From the NCBI RefSeq assembly GCF_014836875.1, contig NZ_JACSQC010000004.1, positions 186,001 to 250,000 of the forward strand: a DNA stretch of 64,000 bases, in the 5' to 3' direction. Made by a program: the position numbers and the translations under genes. This stretch comes from Arthrobacter pullicola. Its GTDB lineage: Bacteria; Actinomycetota; Actinomycetes; Actinomycetales; Micrococcaceae. Of this stretch, positions 51,540-60,027 are shown piece by piece (position 1 is the first letter of the stretch; the number at the start of each line of letters is the position of its first letter). The notes under the pieces are model-generated. The model searched no databases and had not been told where the DNA came from. It was given only the letters and a program-made list of their open reading frames with translations.

Positions 51540-52670
51540 ATGACAGGAAAAATCATCGGCCCGCTGCGCAGGGCCCTCGCCGCTGCGGCAGTGCTGGCGT
51601 TTGCCGCGGGTGCGGCCGGCTGTGGTGCGGCCGCTCCGGCAGGGCCGGCTGCCGCAGAAATCCCGGCTTCTCCGCCGGCGGAACAGCCGGCAGGAGAGCC
51701 GCCGGTCAGGGATCCGGTGCAAATCACAGCCAAGCCTGTGGATACGAACGCTGGTCCGGTTCCGCCGCCCGCCGGCGTTCCCGCTGTGGCCTGGGCCGCC
51801 ATGCTGCGCTTCGCGGAGCTGCGTGGGGACGCCGGACGGCCGCTGGCTGAAGCCAGCGCCGATCCTGACTGTTCCCTTCCGGGGCCAGGATGCACCTGGT
51901 CCCATGGGGCGGAAACTGTGGTGTGGTCCGCTGCCTCCGGCACCCGTGCCCTGCGGACGGAGGTGTTCACCAGATGGATGGCATCCGGACGCACCCAGCT
52001 CGGCTGGCCCACGTCTTCCGAATACCGGTTCGGCGGGGATTACCGCACCGACTTCCAAAAGGGCTCACTCATGTACGTTCCCCGCCTCGGACGGGTCATG
52101 GCCTACGATCCCGGGGTGGAAAAATCCGCCGTCGTCATCGGCGACTCGCAGGCAGGCAAGGACACCTGGGTGGGGAAGGGGCTGGCTTCGCTTGGCTTCG
52201 CGCCGGTGATTCTTGGCGCCGGCGGGACCGGCTACACCCGCGGCAACGGGACGGTGGACAGCTACCCTGAGGCCCTTGAGGGTGAGGAATGGCTGCTGCC
52301 CTGGGGGAAGCCCGCACTGGTCATCCTGCAGGGCGGCGGTAACGACGCCTTCGGCCCCAGCAACCAGGCGATCAGGCACAATGCCATCCAGCTGATCCGG
52401 GAGATCCGGCGCACGTATCCCGAGTCCCGGATCGTGGTCGCCGGCGTCATCGGGAGCGGCAGCGGGCGCCGCGGCGAAATCGATGACCTCATGAGGCGGG
52501 TGGCTGCGGAACAGCAGCTGGAATTCCTGAGCCTGAAGGACTGGTGGAGCAGGTATGGGCTCGGTTCAAAACTGGATGACGGGGTACACCTGACAAAGGC
52601 CGGCCATGATGCCGCGGCACCGGTTTTCGCCCGTGAGCTCAAGGGGATACTGGACCGCCCACGGCCTTAG
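51540..52670 (+). CDS. SGNH/GDSL hydrolase lipoprotein with an LGFP-like repeat
   Basis: An exported 376-residue protein. The signal peptide ends AAGC with a lipobox cysteine near residue 28, followed by a Pro/Ala linker. Around residues 140-165 is WMASGRTQLGWPTSSEYRF, an LGFP-type cell-wall repeat. The catalytic domain from residue about 195 has the SGNH blocks: Ser in VIGDSQAGKDTW, Asn in QGGGNDAFG and Asp/His in LDDGVHLTKAGH. It is likely an esterase acting on cell-wall or surface sugar esters. It lies 21 bp after the ferritin-like gene. Confidence 0.82.
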   Translation: MTGKIIGPLRRALAAAAVLAFAAGAAGCGAAAPAGPAAAEIPASPPAEQPAGEPPVRDPVQITAKPVDTNAGPVPPPAGVPAVAWAAMLRFAELRGDAGRPLAEASADPDCSLPGPGCTWSHGAETVVWSAASGTRALRTEVFTRWMASGRTQLGWPTSSEYRFGGDYRTDFQKGSLMYVPRLGRVMAYDPGVEKSAVVIGDSQAGKDTWVGKGLASLGFAPVILGAGGTGYTRGNGTVDSYPEALEGEEWLLPWGKPALVILQGGGNDAFGPSNQAIRHNAIQLIREIRRTYPESRIVVAGVIGSGSGRRGEIDDLMRRVAAEQQLEFLSLKDWWSRYGLGSKLDDGVHLTKAGHDAAAPVFARELKGILDRPRP

Positions 52671-52681
52671 CCATCAACGGT

Positions 52682-52984
52682 TCAGAGCTTCAGGATGCGG
52701 TTCAGTTCGGTGTTGTCCCGTGCGCTGCGCGGGGGAACAACAACCAGGGCAGCGGCAATGGCCGCTGCCGGGCCAACGGCCACGGGAACAGCCCAGGTCA
52801 GCCAGGCGTAATCCAGGCTGGCGCTGGTTCCGGAGAATTGCAGGACGATCCAGGCAAGGAGCCCTGCCGCCAGGGAGATCCCCGGCAGCAGGAGAACGCC
52901 GTACCGCTGCCTGCGCGGGTCGGCACCCCAAACGATGAAACCGGCGGCGGCAGTGCCGGCAGCGGTAAGCATCAACTCCAGCAT
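52682..52984 (-). CDS. small three-helix membrane protein
   Basis: A 100-residue hypothetical membrane protein with helices near residues 3-20, 30-50 and 60-85 (for example GVLLLPGISLAAGLLAWIVL) and a short charged C terminus. ATG 52984 is chosen as it falls 7 bp after the DUF3107 stop; the frame extends upstream across that gene without reason. Probably cotranscribed with the DUF3107 gene. Function unknown. Confidence 0.65.
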   Translation of the reverse strand: MLELMLTAAGTAAAGFIVWGADPRRQRYGVLLLPGISLAAGLLAWIVLQFSGTSASLDYAWLTWAVPVAVGPAAAIAAALVVVPPRSARDNTELNRILKL

Positions 52985-52991
52985 GGGTGGC

Positions 52992-53216
52992 CTAGAGGGC
53001 GCCGAATCCGACGCGGCGGACTTCCTCTGCACCAATTTCGACATATCCGATGACACCCGCCGGAACCATGATGAGGCGTCCCTTTTCATCCGAGAGGCGC
53101 AGCTCCTTCGAGTCCCTAATGGCCTCGGCGACGGTGTCGGCGACCTGGTCGGCGCTCTGCCCGGACTCGAACACGATCTCGCGTCCGACGTTCTGGATAC
53201 CGATCTTTACTTCCAC
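52992..53216 (-). CDS. small conserved actinobacterial protein, DUF3107
   Basis: A 74-residue soluble protein, EVKIGIQNVGREIVFESGQS at the N terminus and IGYVEIGAEEVRRVGFGAL at the end, matching the DUF3107 family (Rv3208A/TB9.4 type) of unknown function. GTG 53216 is preceded by AGGAGG at 7 nt. It lies 45 bp after the TetR gene on the same strand, an order conserved in actinobacteria. Confidence 0.92.
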   Translation of the reverse strand: MEVKIGIQNVGREIVFESGQSADQVADTVAEAIRDSKELRLSDEKGRLIMVPAGVIGYVEIGAEEVRRVGFGAL

Positions 53217-53261
53217 CGTGGTGCCTCCTGTTTAAATGAACTCAGTGGAATGAAATCTACT

Positions 53262-53876
53262 CTAGATTTCCTTGGGGAAACGGCTGATTCCGCGCCAAGC
53301 TAAACGGTAGACCAGCTCACTTGCGGCATCGATGTCCAGATCGCCGCCGGTCTCCAGCCAGTAGCGGGCGCTGACCTGCGCCATTCCCGCCAGGGCGCGG
53401 CCCAGGAGCGTTGCCTCGATATGGGAGAGCTTGGTGTCCTCGGCGATGACATCGGCGATATCGCTGGCGAACCGCGCATTGAATTCTTCGATCCGTGAGC
53501 TGACTTCCTTGTCGCTGGTCAGATCCGACTCAAAGACAAGGCGGTGGCCCTGGCTGTCCTGGGCCACAAAACGGAAGTAGGCCCGCATGGTTTCGCGGAC
53601 CCGGAGCTTGTTATCCGTCGTGGAGGTCAGCGCGGTCTGCAGGAACCGGGTCAGCGTGCCCAGGTGGTCCTCCAGCAGGGCCAGGTAGAGTTCGCGCTTG
53701 CCGGGAAAATGCTGGTAGAGCACCGGTTTGCTGACCTGGGCCGTCTCAGCGATCTCATCCATGGCTGCACCGTGGAAACCGTGGCTGACAAAGACTTCCT
53801 GTGCCGCCTGCATCAACTGCCTGCGGCGTTCTTCCCGGGGGAGCCGGGTGGACTTGCCGGCGGGCTGGTTGCTCAC
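53262..53876 (-). CDS. TetR-family transcriptional regulator
   Basis: A 204-residue repressor-type protein. The helix-turn-helix lies near residues 30-65 (QVSKPVLYQHFPGKRELYLA is its core). The C-terminal domain is of the class seen with Rv3208-like regulators. GTG 53876 with GAGAGG upstream is the start. It is followed by DUF3107 and diverges from moeZ. Its ligand and targets are unknown. Confidence 0.9.
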   Translation of the reverse strand: MSNQPAGKSTRLPREERRRQLMQAAQEVFVSHGFHGAAMDEIAETAQVSKPVLYQHFPGKRELYLALLEDHLGTLTRFLQTALTSTTDNKLRVRETMRAYFRFVAQDSQGHRLVFESDLTSDKEVSSRIEEFNARFASDIADVIAEDTKLSHIEATLLGRALAGMAQVSARYWLETGGDLDIDAASELVYRLAWRGISRFPKEI

Positions 53877-54014
53877 GTGTGTTGGGCCTCTCAGAATTCA
53901 TCCGGGTTCCGCACCCGGCGTAATGGAACAACAGTTTACCCACGGGTAACCGCGTGGGAAGGGATCGGGGCACCTCATGTGGCGCAGCTCTCGAATTCAA
54001 TCCGCCAGGGGGCA

Positions 54015-54020
54015 TAGATT
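54015..54020 (+). promoter_or_regulatory. -10 element before the MoeZ gene
   Basis: TAGATT, 7 nt before ATG 54028. The spacer contains GGAGG, so a short leadered message from an earlier start is also possible. Confidence 0.45.
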
Positions 54021-54027
54021 GGAGGAC

Positions 54028-55197
54028 ATGAGCACTGCTGAGCTGCCACCGCTGGTCCATCCGGCGCCGGAACTGACCCGTGATGAGGCAGAACGCTATT
54101 CACGCCACCTCATTCTGCCCGGATTCGGCGTCCAGGCACAGCTGAGGCTGAAGAACGCCAAGGTGCTGGTGATCGGCGCCGGAGGGCTGGGATCGCCTGC
54201 TTTGCTGTATCTGGCCGCGGCCGGGGTGGGAACGCTGGGCATTGTGGACGAGGACACCGTGGAAGCGTCCAACCTCCAGCGCCAGGTGATCCATACGGCG
54301 GCAGATGTTGGACGTTCCAAGGCAGAGTCCGCCCGTGCCGCAGTGCAGGCGTTGAATCCGCTCGTGGAGGTTGTCCTGCACGAGGCACACCTCGATGCGG
54401 GAAATGTCCTGGAGATTTTCTCCGGTTATGACCTCATCCTGGACGGCACGGATAACTTCGCAACCCGATACCTGGTCAACGATGCCGCAGAAATCCTGGG
54501 CAAGCCCTATATCTGGGGATCCATCCTCCGCTTCGATGGGCAGGTGAGCGTTTTCTGGGGCGCGCACGGGCCGACTTACCGGGATCTCTATCCCGAGCCG
54601 CCTGAGCCAGGGGCCGTGCCCTCCTGTGCCGAGGGCGGTGTCCTGGGGGTGCTGTGTGCCCAAATCGGATCCGTGATGGTCAACGAAGCCATCAAGCTCA
54701 TCACCGGAACGGGACGCACGCTGCTGGGCCGGCTTCTGGTCTTCAACGCCCTGGACATGAGCTGGCGGGAGGTTGGCCTGCGGCCCGACCCGGAGCGGAC
54801 GCCCGTCACGGAACTCATCGACTACCAAGCCTTCTGCGGCCTTGTCCCGGCCGGGGACTCCGGCACGGTCCCGAGCATCGGCGTTGCGGAACTGGCCCTG
54901 CTGCTGGCCGACCGCAGGGCAGGCCGCGCGGACTTCGACCTGCTGGATGTTCGTGAGCCCGGGGAACACGACATTGTGAGCATCGACGGGGCGGACCTGG
55001 TTCCGCGGGCAGGGATCCTCGCCGGGACCGTGGTTCCGGACCCGCAGCGCACTGTGTACGTGCACTGCAAGTCAGGGGGGCGTTCGGCGGAGGTCACCGC
55101 ATTCCTGCGGGACAGGGGGCACGAGCACGCCTTCAACGTCAGCGGCGGGGTCCTGGACTGGGTGCGCGAAGTGGAGCCGCACAAGCCTGTCTATTAG
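54028..55197 (+). CDS. moeZ: adenylyltransferase/sulfurtransferase MoeZ-like
   Basis: E1-like enzyme that adenylates and then sulfurates the C-terminal glycine of ubiquitin-like sulfur carriers (MoaD/CysO/ThiS type). The ThiF/MoeB domain (about residues 20-255) shows the ATP motif GAGGLGSP, the arginine finger in SNLQRQVIH and the cysteine in PSCAEGGVLGVLC; the zinc CxxC pair of E. coli MoeB is missing, as in other actinobacterial forms. The rhodanese domain (about 285-385) has the active cysteine in VHCKSGGRS. Length 389 residues. Confidence 0.92.
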   Translation: MSTAELPPLVHPAPELTRDEAERYSRHLILPGFGVQAQLRLKNAKVLVIGAGGLGSPALLYLAAAGVGTLGIVDEDTVEASNLQRQVIHTAADVGRSKAESARAAVQALNPLVEVVLHEAHLDAGNVLEIFSGYDLILDGTDNFATRYLVNDAAEILGKPYIWGSILRFDGQVSVFWGAHGPTYRDLYPEPPEPGAVPSCAEGGVLGVLCAQIGSVMVNEAIKLITGTGRTLLGRLLVFNALDMSWREVGLRPDPERTPVTELIDYQAFCGLVPAGDSGTVPSIGVAELALLLADRRAGRADFDLLDVREPGEHDIVSIDGADLVPRAGILAGTVVPDPQRTVYVHCKSGGRSAEVTAFLRDRGHEHAFNVSGGVLDWVREVEPHKPVY

Positions 55198-55223
55198 GTG
55201 CAGCGGATCCGCGGAGGCAGGAG

Positions 55224-56570
55224 CTAGGCGGACCGGCTGTGGCCGGCATCCTCGCCGTCTGATTCGAGCGCCGCTGCGCCGTGCGGTTTGAGCGGGGCAG
55301 ACTGCCCGTCCGCGGTCTTTTCGACAGTGATCCCGTACACGGCTTCGAGTCCGCGGACGTACTCCTCCTGCTGGCCGCTGGCAGCCAGTTCACGGGCACG
55401 GACGGCCGGTACATGGAGCAGCGCCTTGACCATCCGGCGCATCGCGAATTCGACTTCCTCAGCAGCACCGGTACAGCCGTGCTGGGCACGTACCTTCTCC
55501 AGTTCCTTGTCCAGCACGTCGAGGGTGTGCCGGCGCAGGGCGACGATGGCGGAATCGAGCTCGCGGCTCAGCTGGGCTTCGGAGAACGCCTGGGCTGCGT
55601 CTGAAACGATCCGGTTGGCCTGCTGCAGGGATTCGGCCTGCTCAGCCGGGGCTGCCAGCCGGACGGATTCGAGGGTGATGAGGTCGACGCCCTCGATTTC
55701 CCGGACATCAGGATCGAAGTCATGCGTCAGGGCAAGATCGATGATGATCAGGGGCTTCTCATTGCCCGCCCGGACCCGGCGGATGTCCTCGGCACTAACC
55801 TGGTTTTCGGAGCCGGAGCAGCCGATCACGACGTCGGCACGGGCCACGGCGGGTGCCAGGGAGGCTCCGTCAAGTGCAGTTCCGCCGCGCGAAGCGGTGA
55901 AGGACTCAGCGCGGCCGGAGGATGAATAGACGGAAATGTCGGTACAGCCGCGCTCCTTGAGGAGGGCCATGGTGGCTCCGGCGTAGGCGCCGGTGCCGAA
56001 GACGACGACTGCCTTGTTCCGCCAGTCGATGTCCTCGGAGAGATCGGTGGCCAGCTCCAGCGCCACCGAGACGATGGAGAGGCCGCGCTTGCCCAGCGCC
56101 GTCAGCGCACCAACATCCTTGGCTGTGCGGGAGGCAGTCTGGAAGAGCCGGGTCAGGGTGCCGCTGGCGGTTCCCTTTTCCTGCGCCTCGATCAGGGCGC
56201 GGCGGACCTGGCCGGCAATTTCGCGTTCACCAACGACGGCGGAGTCCAGCCCTGCGCCGACGGCGAACAGGTGCTTGGCCACGTCCTGGCCGGTGTTGGT
56301 GGTGAAGGACCGGGAGACCAGATCCTCGTCCAGTCCCGAGTGCCGGCTGATTTCGGCGATCGCTGCCGAGCGGGCGGCCTCGACGTCCGCTTCGGAGCGG
56401 GCCTCGCAGTACACCTCGAACCGGTTGCAGGTGGCAAGAACCACCGCCCCCGACACAGCCGGGCCGCTTTCCAGCAGGGAGGAAGGGACCTTGGGCGCGC
56501 CAGCACTAAGCCGGGCAACGGTTTCCAGGTCTACGTCAGAGTGTGTCGCGATAAGGGAAAGAAGTACCAC
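55224..56570 (-). CDS. hemA: glutamyl-tRNA reductase
   Basis: NADPH-dependent first enzyme of C5 tetrapyrrole synthesis, converting glutamyl-tRNA to glutamate-1-semialdehyde. The catalytic cysteine is C48 in ATCNRFEVY; the NADPH domain begins FGTGAYAG; the signature [17 protein letters not shown] is present. Length is 448 residues with a Ser/Gly-rich tail. The start is GTG 56570. It diverges from hemE and the rest of the heme cluster. hemL is not in the window. Confidence 0.94.
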   Translation of the reverse strand: MVLLSLIATHSDVDLETVARLSAGAPKVPSSLLESGPAVSGAVVLATCNRFEVYCEARSEADVEAARSAAIAEISRHSGLDEDLVSRSFTTNTGQDVAKHLFAVGAGLDSAVVGEREIAGQVRRALIEAQEKGTASGTLTRLFQTASRTAKDVGALTALGKRGLSIVSVALELATDLSEDIDWRNKAVVVFGTGAYAGATMALLKERGCTDISVYSSSGRAESFTASRGGTALDGASLAPAVARADVVIGCSGSENQVSAEDIRRVRAGNEKPLIIIDLALTHDFDPDVREIEGVDLITLESVRLAAPAEQAESLQQANRIVSDAAQAFSEAQLSRELDSAIVALRRHTLDVLDKELEKVRAQHGCTGAAEEVEFAMRRMVKALLHVPAVRARELAASGQQEEYVRGLEAVYGITVEKTADGQSAPLKPHGAAALESDGEDAGHSRSA

Positions 56571-56571
56571 A

Positions 56572-56590
56572 GTGGCTTAATAGTAGCCAC
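56572..56590 (-). promoter_or_regulatory. dyad overlapping the hemA promoter
   Basis: GTGGCT and AGCCAC are separated by 7 bp. On the minus strand TACTAT (56585-56580), the probable -10, lies inside the dyad, and the hemA start codon follows the second arm by 1 nt. Confidence 0.4.
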
Positions 56591-56702
56591 GCAAACCGCA
56601 TTCGGTGGCATCGGAGGCCCCGAAGGCGCACATTTGACGGGTGATCCAGGACGCAAACGGCACGGCAGGACCGGCCCCGGGAGGCCCGGTGCCGCGCCCG
56701 GT

Positions 56703-56708
56703 TATCCT
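56703..56708 (+). promoter_or_regulatory. possible -10 element of the hemE operon
   Basis: TATCCT about 30 nt before ATG 56739, leaving a short leader with GGAGAG. Confidence 0.4.
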
Positions 56709-56738
56709 TCCGCCGGAAATTTGGAGAGAATCAAAAGC

Positions 56739-57800
56739 ATGACTCTCAGCGCCACTCATCCGCTCATGGATGGCCGCACGGCCGATTCCCCGCTAATCAC
56801 CGCCTACCGCGGCGGAACTCCGTCCCGGAGGCCTGTCTGGTTCATGCGCCAGGCCGGGAGGTCGCTTCCGGAGTACCGGAAGCTGCGCGAAGGCACCGGC
56901 ATGCTTGAATCCTGCCTGCTGCCCGAGATGGCCTCTGAAATCACCCTCCAGCCCGTGCGCCGGCATGATGTCGACGCGGGTATCTTCTTCTCCGACATCG
57001 TGATCCCGCTCAAACTGGCCGGAGTGGACGTGGACATTGTTCCGGGCGTGGGTCCCGTGCTCGGATCGCCGATCCGCAGCGCCGCCGATGTCGCGGCCCT
57101 GCCGCAGCTGACGGAGGCGGCCCTGGAACCGATCCGGGAAGCTGTGCGCCTGACCGTGGACCAGCTCGGCAAGACGCCGCTGATCGGTTTCGCGGGGGCC
57201 CCGTTCACCCTCGCCGCCTACATGGTGGAAGGCCGGCCGTCCCGCGATCACCTGGGTCCGCGCACCATGATGCACGGCGACCCGCAGACGTGGAAGGCAC
57301 TGACCGACTGGGCCGCTGATGCCTCCGGCATGTTCCTGCGGGCACAGCTGGAAGCCGGTGCCAGCGCCGGCCAGCTGTTCGACTCCTGGGCTGGCTCCCT
57401 CAGCCTGGCGGACTACACCAGCCACGTCGCACCGGCATCCGCCCGGGCACTGGACCACGTCCGTGACCTGGGGGCGCCGCTGGTGCACTTTGGTACCGGG
57501 ACCTCCGAGCTGCTGGCCGCAATGCGGGACGTCGGCGTCGACGTCGTAGGTGTCGACTACCGGCTGCCGCTGGATGAGGCCAACCGGCGCCTCGGCGGCA
57601 CTGTGCCGCTGCAGGGGAACATTGACCCCGCACTGCTCTCGGCGCCGTGGGAGGTTCTGGAAGCCCACGTCCGCGGCGTGCTCGCAGCCGGAGCCTCCGC
57701 CCCGGGCCACGTCGTGAACTTGGGGCATGGCGTGCCGCCGGAAACCGACCCGGAGGTGCTGACGCGGGTCGTGGAACTCATTCATTCGGTGGAGCCGTAA
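56739..57800 (+). CDS. hemE: uroporphyrinogen decarboxylase
   Basis: Decarboxylates the four acetate groups of uroporphyrinogen III to give coproporphyrinogen III. The signature PVWFMRQAGRSLPEYR is near residues 32-47, followed by the FSDIVIPL stretch and the GFAGAPFTLAAYM segment. Length is 353 residues. ATG 56739 is preceded by GGAGAG about 10 nt upstream. It is the first gene of the plus-strand heme operon, and hemY starts 2 bp after its stop. Confidence 0.96.
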   Translation: MTLSATHPLMDGRTADSPLITAYRGGTPSRRPVWFMRQAGRSLPEYRKLREGTGMLESCLLPEMASEITLQPVRRHDVDAGIFFSDIVIPLKLAGVDVDIVPGVGPVLGSPIRSAADVAALPQLTEAALEPIREAVRLTVDQLGKTPLIGFAGAPFTLAAYMVEGRPSRDHLGPRTMMHGDPQTWKALTDWAADASGMFLRAQLEAGASAGQLFDSWAGSLSLADYTSHVAPASARALDHVRDLGAPLVHFGTGTSELLAAMRDVGVDVVGVDYRLPLDEANRRLGGTVPLQGNIDPALLSAPWEVLEAHVRGVLAAGASAPGHVVNLGHGVPPETDPEVLTRVVELIHSVEP

Positions 57801-57802
57801 TC

Positions 57803-59251
57803 ATGCCCGGTGCCGCACCCACGCCTCGGTCCGCCGTCGTCATCGGCGGCGGAATCTCTGGACTCATCGCCGCCCGTGACCTTTCCCGCGAAGGGCTGGA
57901 GGTCACCGTCCTCGAAGCCGGGGACGGCTTCGGCGGCTGCGTCGGCAGCCACCAGGTCGCCGGGCTGAGCCTGGACAGCGGCGCCGAGTCCTACGCCACC
58001 CGGTCCCCGGCAGTGCCCACCCTGATTGAGGAATTGGGACTGGCGGGGAACATCGTCCAGCCGCACCCGGGCGGCGCCTGGCTGCAGCTGGGCGGATCCG
58101 ACCTGGCTCAGTCCGCGCAGCGGATGCCGCAGAGCGGGCTGCTGGGTATTCCGGCGGATCCGCGCGCTGACGAAATCGTCAAGGCGATCGGCCGGGTGGG
58201 AGTTGCCCGCGCTGCCCTGGACCGGGTGCTGCCGGTCGCTCCGCTGCTGCGGAAGGACAAGATGAGCCTGGGGGAGGTGGTGCGCGCCCGGATGGGTGAG
58301 GCTGTCCTGAAACGGCTGGTCGCCCCCGTGGTCGGCGGGGTCTACTCCGCGGATCCGGACGTGCTCGACGTCGATTCTGTGGCGCCCGGACTGCGGAAGG
58401 CCATGGTGGAGCACGGTTCGCTGTCCGCCGCCGTCGGTGCCATGCGCAAGGCAGCTCCGGCAGGGTCCACCGTTGCCTCGCTGAAAGGCGGCATGGGCAC
58501 GCTGACCCAGGCGCTGACTGCAGACCTCACGGCCCGCGGCGTGCAGCTGCTGACGGGCACGCCGGCCGGAAGCATCGAACGGGCGGGAACAGGGTTCCGG
58601 ATTACCGCCGGGGACCGGTGCCTGGACGCCGATGCCGTAGTGGTTGCCACGGACGGGCCGGCCGCCGTGGATCTGCTGGATGGTGTGGTGCCTGAACTGG
58701 CTGCCTACCGCCCCGGGCCCGGGCCGGGCGTGGCGCTGGTAACCCTGGTTGTGGACCAGCCGGAACTGGATGCGATGCCGCGCGGCACCGGTGTGCTCGT
58801 GGCACGCGACGCCGGATCGGTCCAGGCCAAGGCCCTGACCCATGCCACCGCAAAATGGCAGTGGCTCGCGGATTCCACCGGACCCGGCACGCATGTGCTG
58901 CGCCTGTCCTACGGGCGGGGCCTCGGCGCGGGGGAGGAAGCCGACACCACGGCCCTGCGTCCGGATGATGAACTCTTCGCGGCGGCCCTTGAAGACGCGT
59001 CAGCGCTTCTGCAGACGCCGGTGAAGGAAGCCGATGTCATCGGCTGGGATGTTGTCCGCTGGGTGGGAGCTTTGCCTTCCGCCGCCGTCGGGCACGCGGA
59101 CCGGGTAGCCGCCGTCCGCTCGGCCGTTGCCGGCGTCGACGGCCTGGAGGTGGTGGGAGCCTGGCTCGCCGGAACAGGACTGGCCGCTGTCACTGCCGAT
59201 ACCCGGGACCGGTGCGCGCGGCTCGCGGAGGCTATCCAAACCGTGGAATAA
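57803..59251 (+). CDS. hemY: coproporphyrinogen III oxidase, HemY/CgoX type
   Basis: FAD-dependent oxidase of the coproporphyrin-dependent route, turning coproporphyrinogen III into coproporphyrin III. The FAD motif GGGISGLIAARDLSREG starts near residue 15 and is followed by VTVLEAGDGFGG; the C-terminal FAD contact is in VVGAWLAGTGLAAVTADTR. Length is 482 residues. It was historically named protoporphyrinogen oxidase (hemG/hemY), but with HemQ next to it the coproporphyrin reaction is expected. GGAGCC is the ribosome-binding site. Confidence 0.92.
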   Translation: MPGAAPTPRSAVVIGGGISGLIAARDLSREGLEVTVLEAGDGFGGCVGSHQVAGLSLDSGAESYATRSPAVPTLIEELGLAGNIVQPHPGGAWLQLGGSDLAQSAQRMPQSGLLGIPADPRADEIVKAIGRVGVARAALDRVLPVAPLLRKDKMSLGEVVRARMGEAVLKRLVAPVVGGVYSADPDVLDVDSVAPGLRKAMVEHGSLSAAVGAMRKAAPAGSTVASLKGGMGTLTQALTADLTARGVQLLTGTPAGSIERAGTGFRITAGDRCLDADAVVVATDGPAAVDLLDGVVPELAAYRPGPGPGVALVTLVVDQPELDAMPRGTGVLVARDAGSVQAKALTHATAKWQWLADSTGPGTHVLRLSYGRGLGAGEEADTTALRPDDELFAAALEDASALLQTPVKEADVIGWDVVRWVGALPSAAVGHADRVAAVRSAVAGVDGLEVVGAWLAGTGLAAVTADTRDRCARLAEAIQTVE

Positions 59252-59260
59252 TTGATGTTG

Positions 59261-59315
59261 TTCTACGACATGTAGAAGTTCGCATTTCGCCTAAGTCTGC
59301 CCAACGCGGCAGACT
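59261..59315 (+). promoter_or_regulatory. two perfect dyads between hemY and hemQ
   Basis: TTCTAC-n5-GTAGAA (59261-59277) and AGTCTGCC-n6-GGCAGACT (59294-59315). The second ends 7 bp before the hemQ ATG, where it could hide the start in RNA or bind a regulator. The first has the TAC/GTA arms typical of BlaI/CopY-like operators, without proof. Confidence 0.4.
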
Positions 59316-59322
59316 GTTAAAC

Positions 59323-60027
59323 ATGAGTGAGCCCATGGGTCAGACTGCATCTGTCACAGCCGAAACACAAGAACAGTTCTTTACGCTCTGGACCGTTTTC
59401 AAGCGGTCTGAACTTCCGCGCGAGGCAACAGGGAATGCCCTCAATGAATTCGAAGTCCTGGAACAGGGCCTGGCCGCGGAAAACGTCACCCTGCGCGGCA
59501 TCTACGATGTCTCCGCGATGCGCGCCGACGCCGACGTTATGATCTGGCTGCACGGCAGCCAGCCCGAAGCGCTGCAGGCCGCAGTGCGCCGGATCCGCCG
59601 TTCGGAGTTGTTCTCCGGTACCGAAATCGCCTGGTCTGCCATGGGCGTGCACCGCGACGCCGAGTTCTCCAAGGATCACTGGCCCTCCTTCTCCCGCGGG
59701 ATCGCCCCCGAAGCCTGGGTCTGTGTTTACCCGTTCGTCCGTTCCTACGAGTGGTACCTGCTGCCCCCCGAAGAGCGCGGCGCCATGCTGCGCGACCACG
59801 GCAAGCTCGGCCGCGAATTCCCGCAGGTCCTGGCCAACACGGTGGCGTCCTTTGCCCTGGGTGACTGGGAATGGCTCCTGGCGCTGGAGGCGCCGGAGCT
59901 GGTGGACCTCGTGGACATGATGCGCCGCCTGCGCTCGACCGAAGCGCGCAATCATGTGCGTGAGGAAGTTCCGTTCTACACCGGCCGGCGCATCGCCGCC
60001 GCCGAAGTTTCCGAGGTGCTCAAATGA
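59323..60027 (+). CDS. hemQ: coproheme decarboxylase HemQ (ChdC)
   Basis: Chlorite-dismutase-fold enzyme that oxidatively removes two propionates from coproheme to make heme b, the final step of this route. The 234-residue chain has TLRGIYDVSAMRADADVMIW and the active-site region YPFVRSYEWYLLPPEERG; the proximal histidine lies in MLRDHGKLGREF. ATG 59323 lacks a clear Shine-Dalgarno and directly follows a dyad. The stop overlaps hemH (ATGA). Confidence 0.94.
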   Translation: MSEPMGQTASVTAETQEQFFTLWTVFKRSELPREATGNALNEFEVLEQGLAAENVTLRGIYDVSAMRADADVMIWLHGSQPEALQAAVRRIRRSELFSGTEIAWSAMGVHRDAEFSKDHWPSFSRGIAPEAWVCVYPFVRSYEWYLLPPEERGAMLRDHGKLGREFPQVLANTVASFALGDWEWLLALEAPELVDLVDMMRRLRSTEARNHVREEVPFYTGRRIAAAEVSEVLK

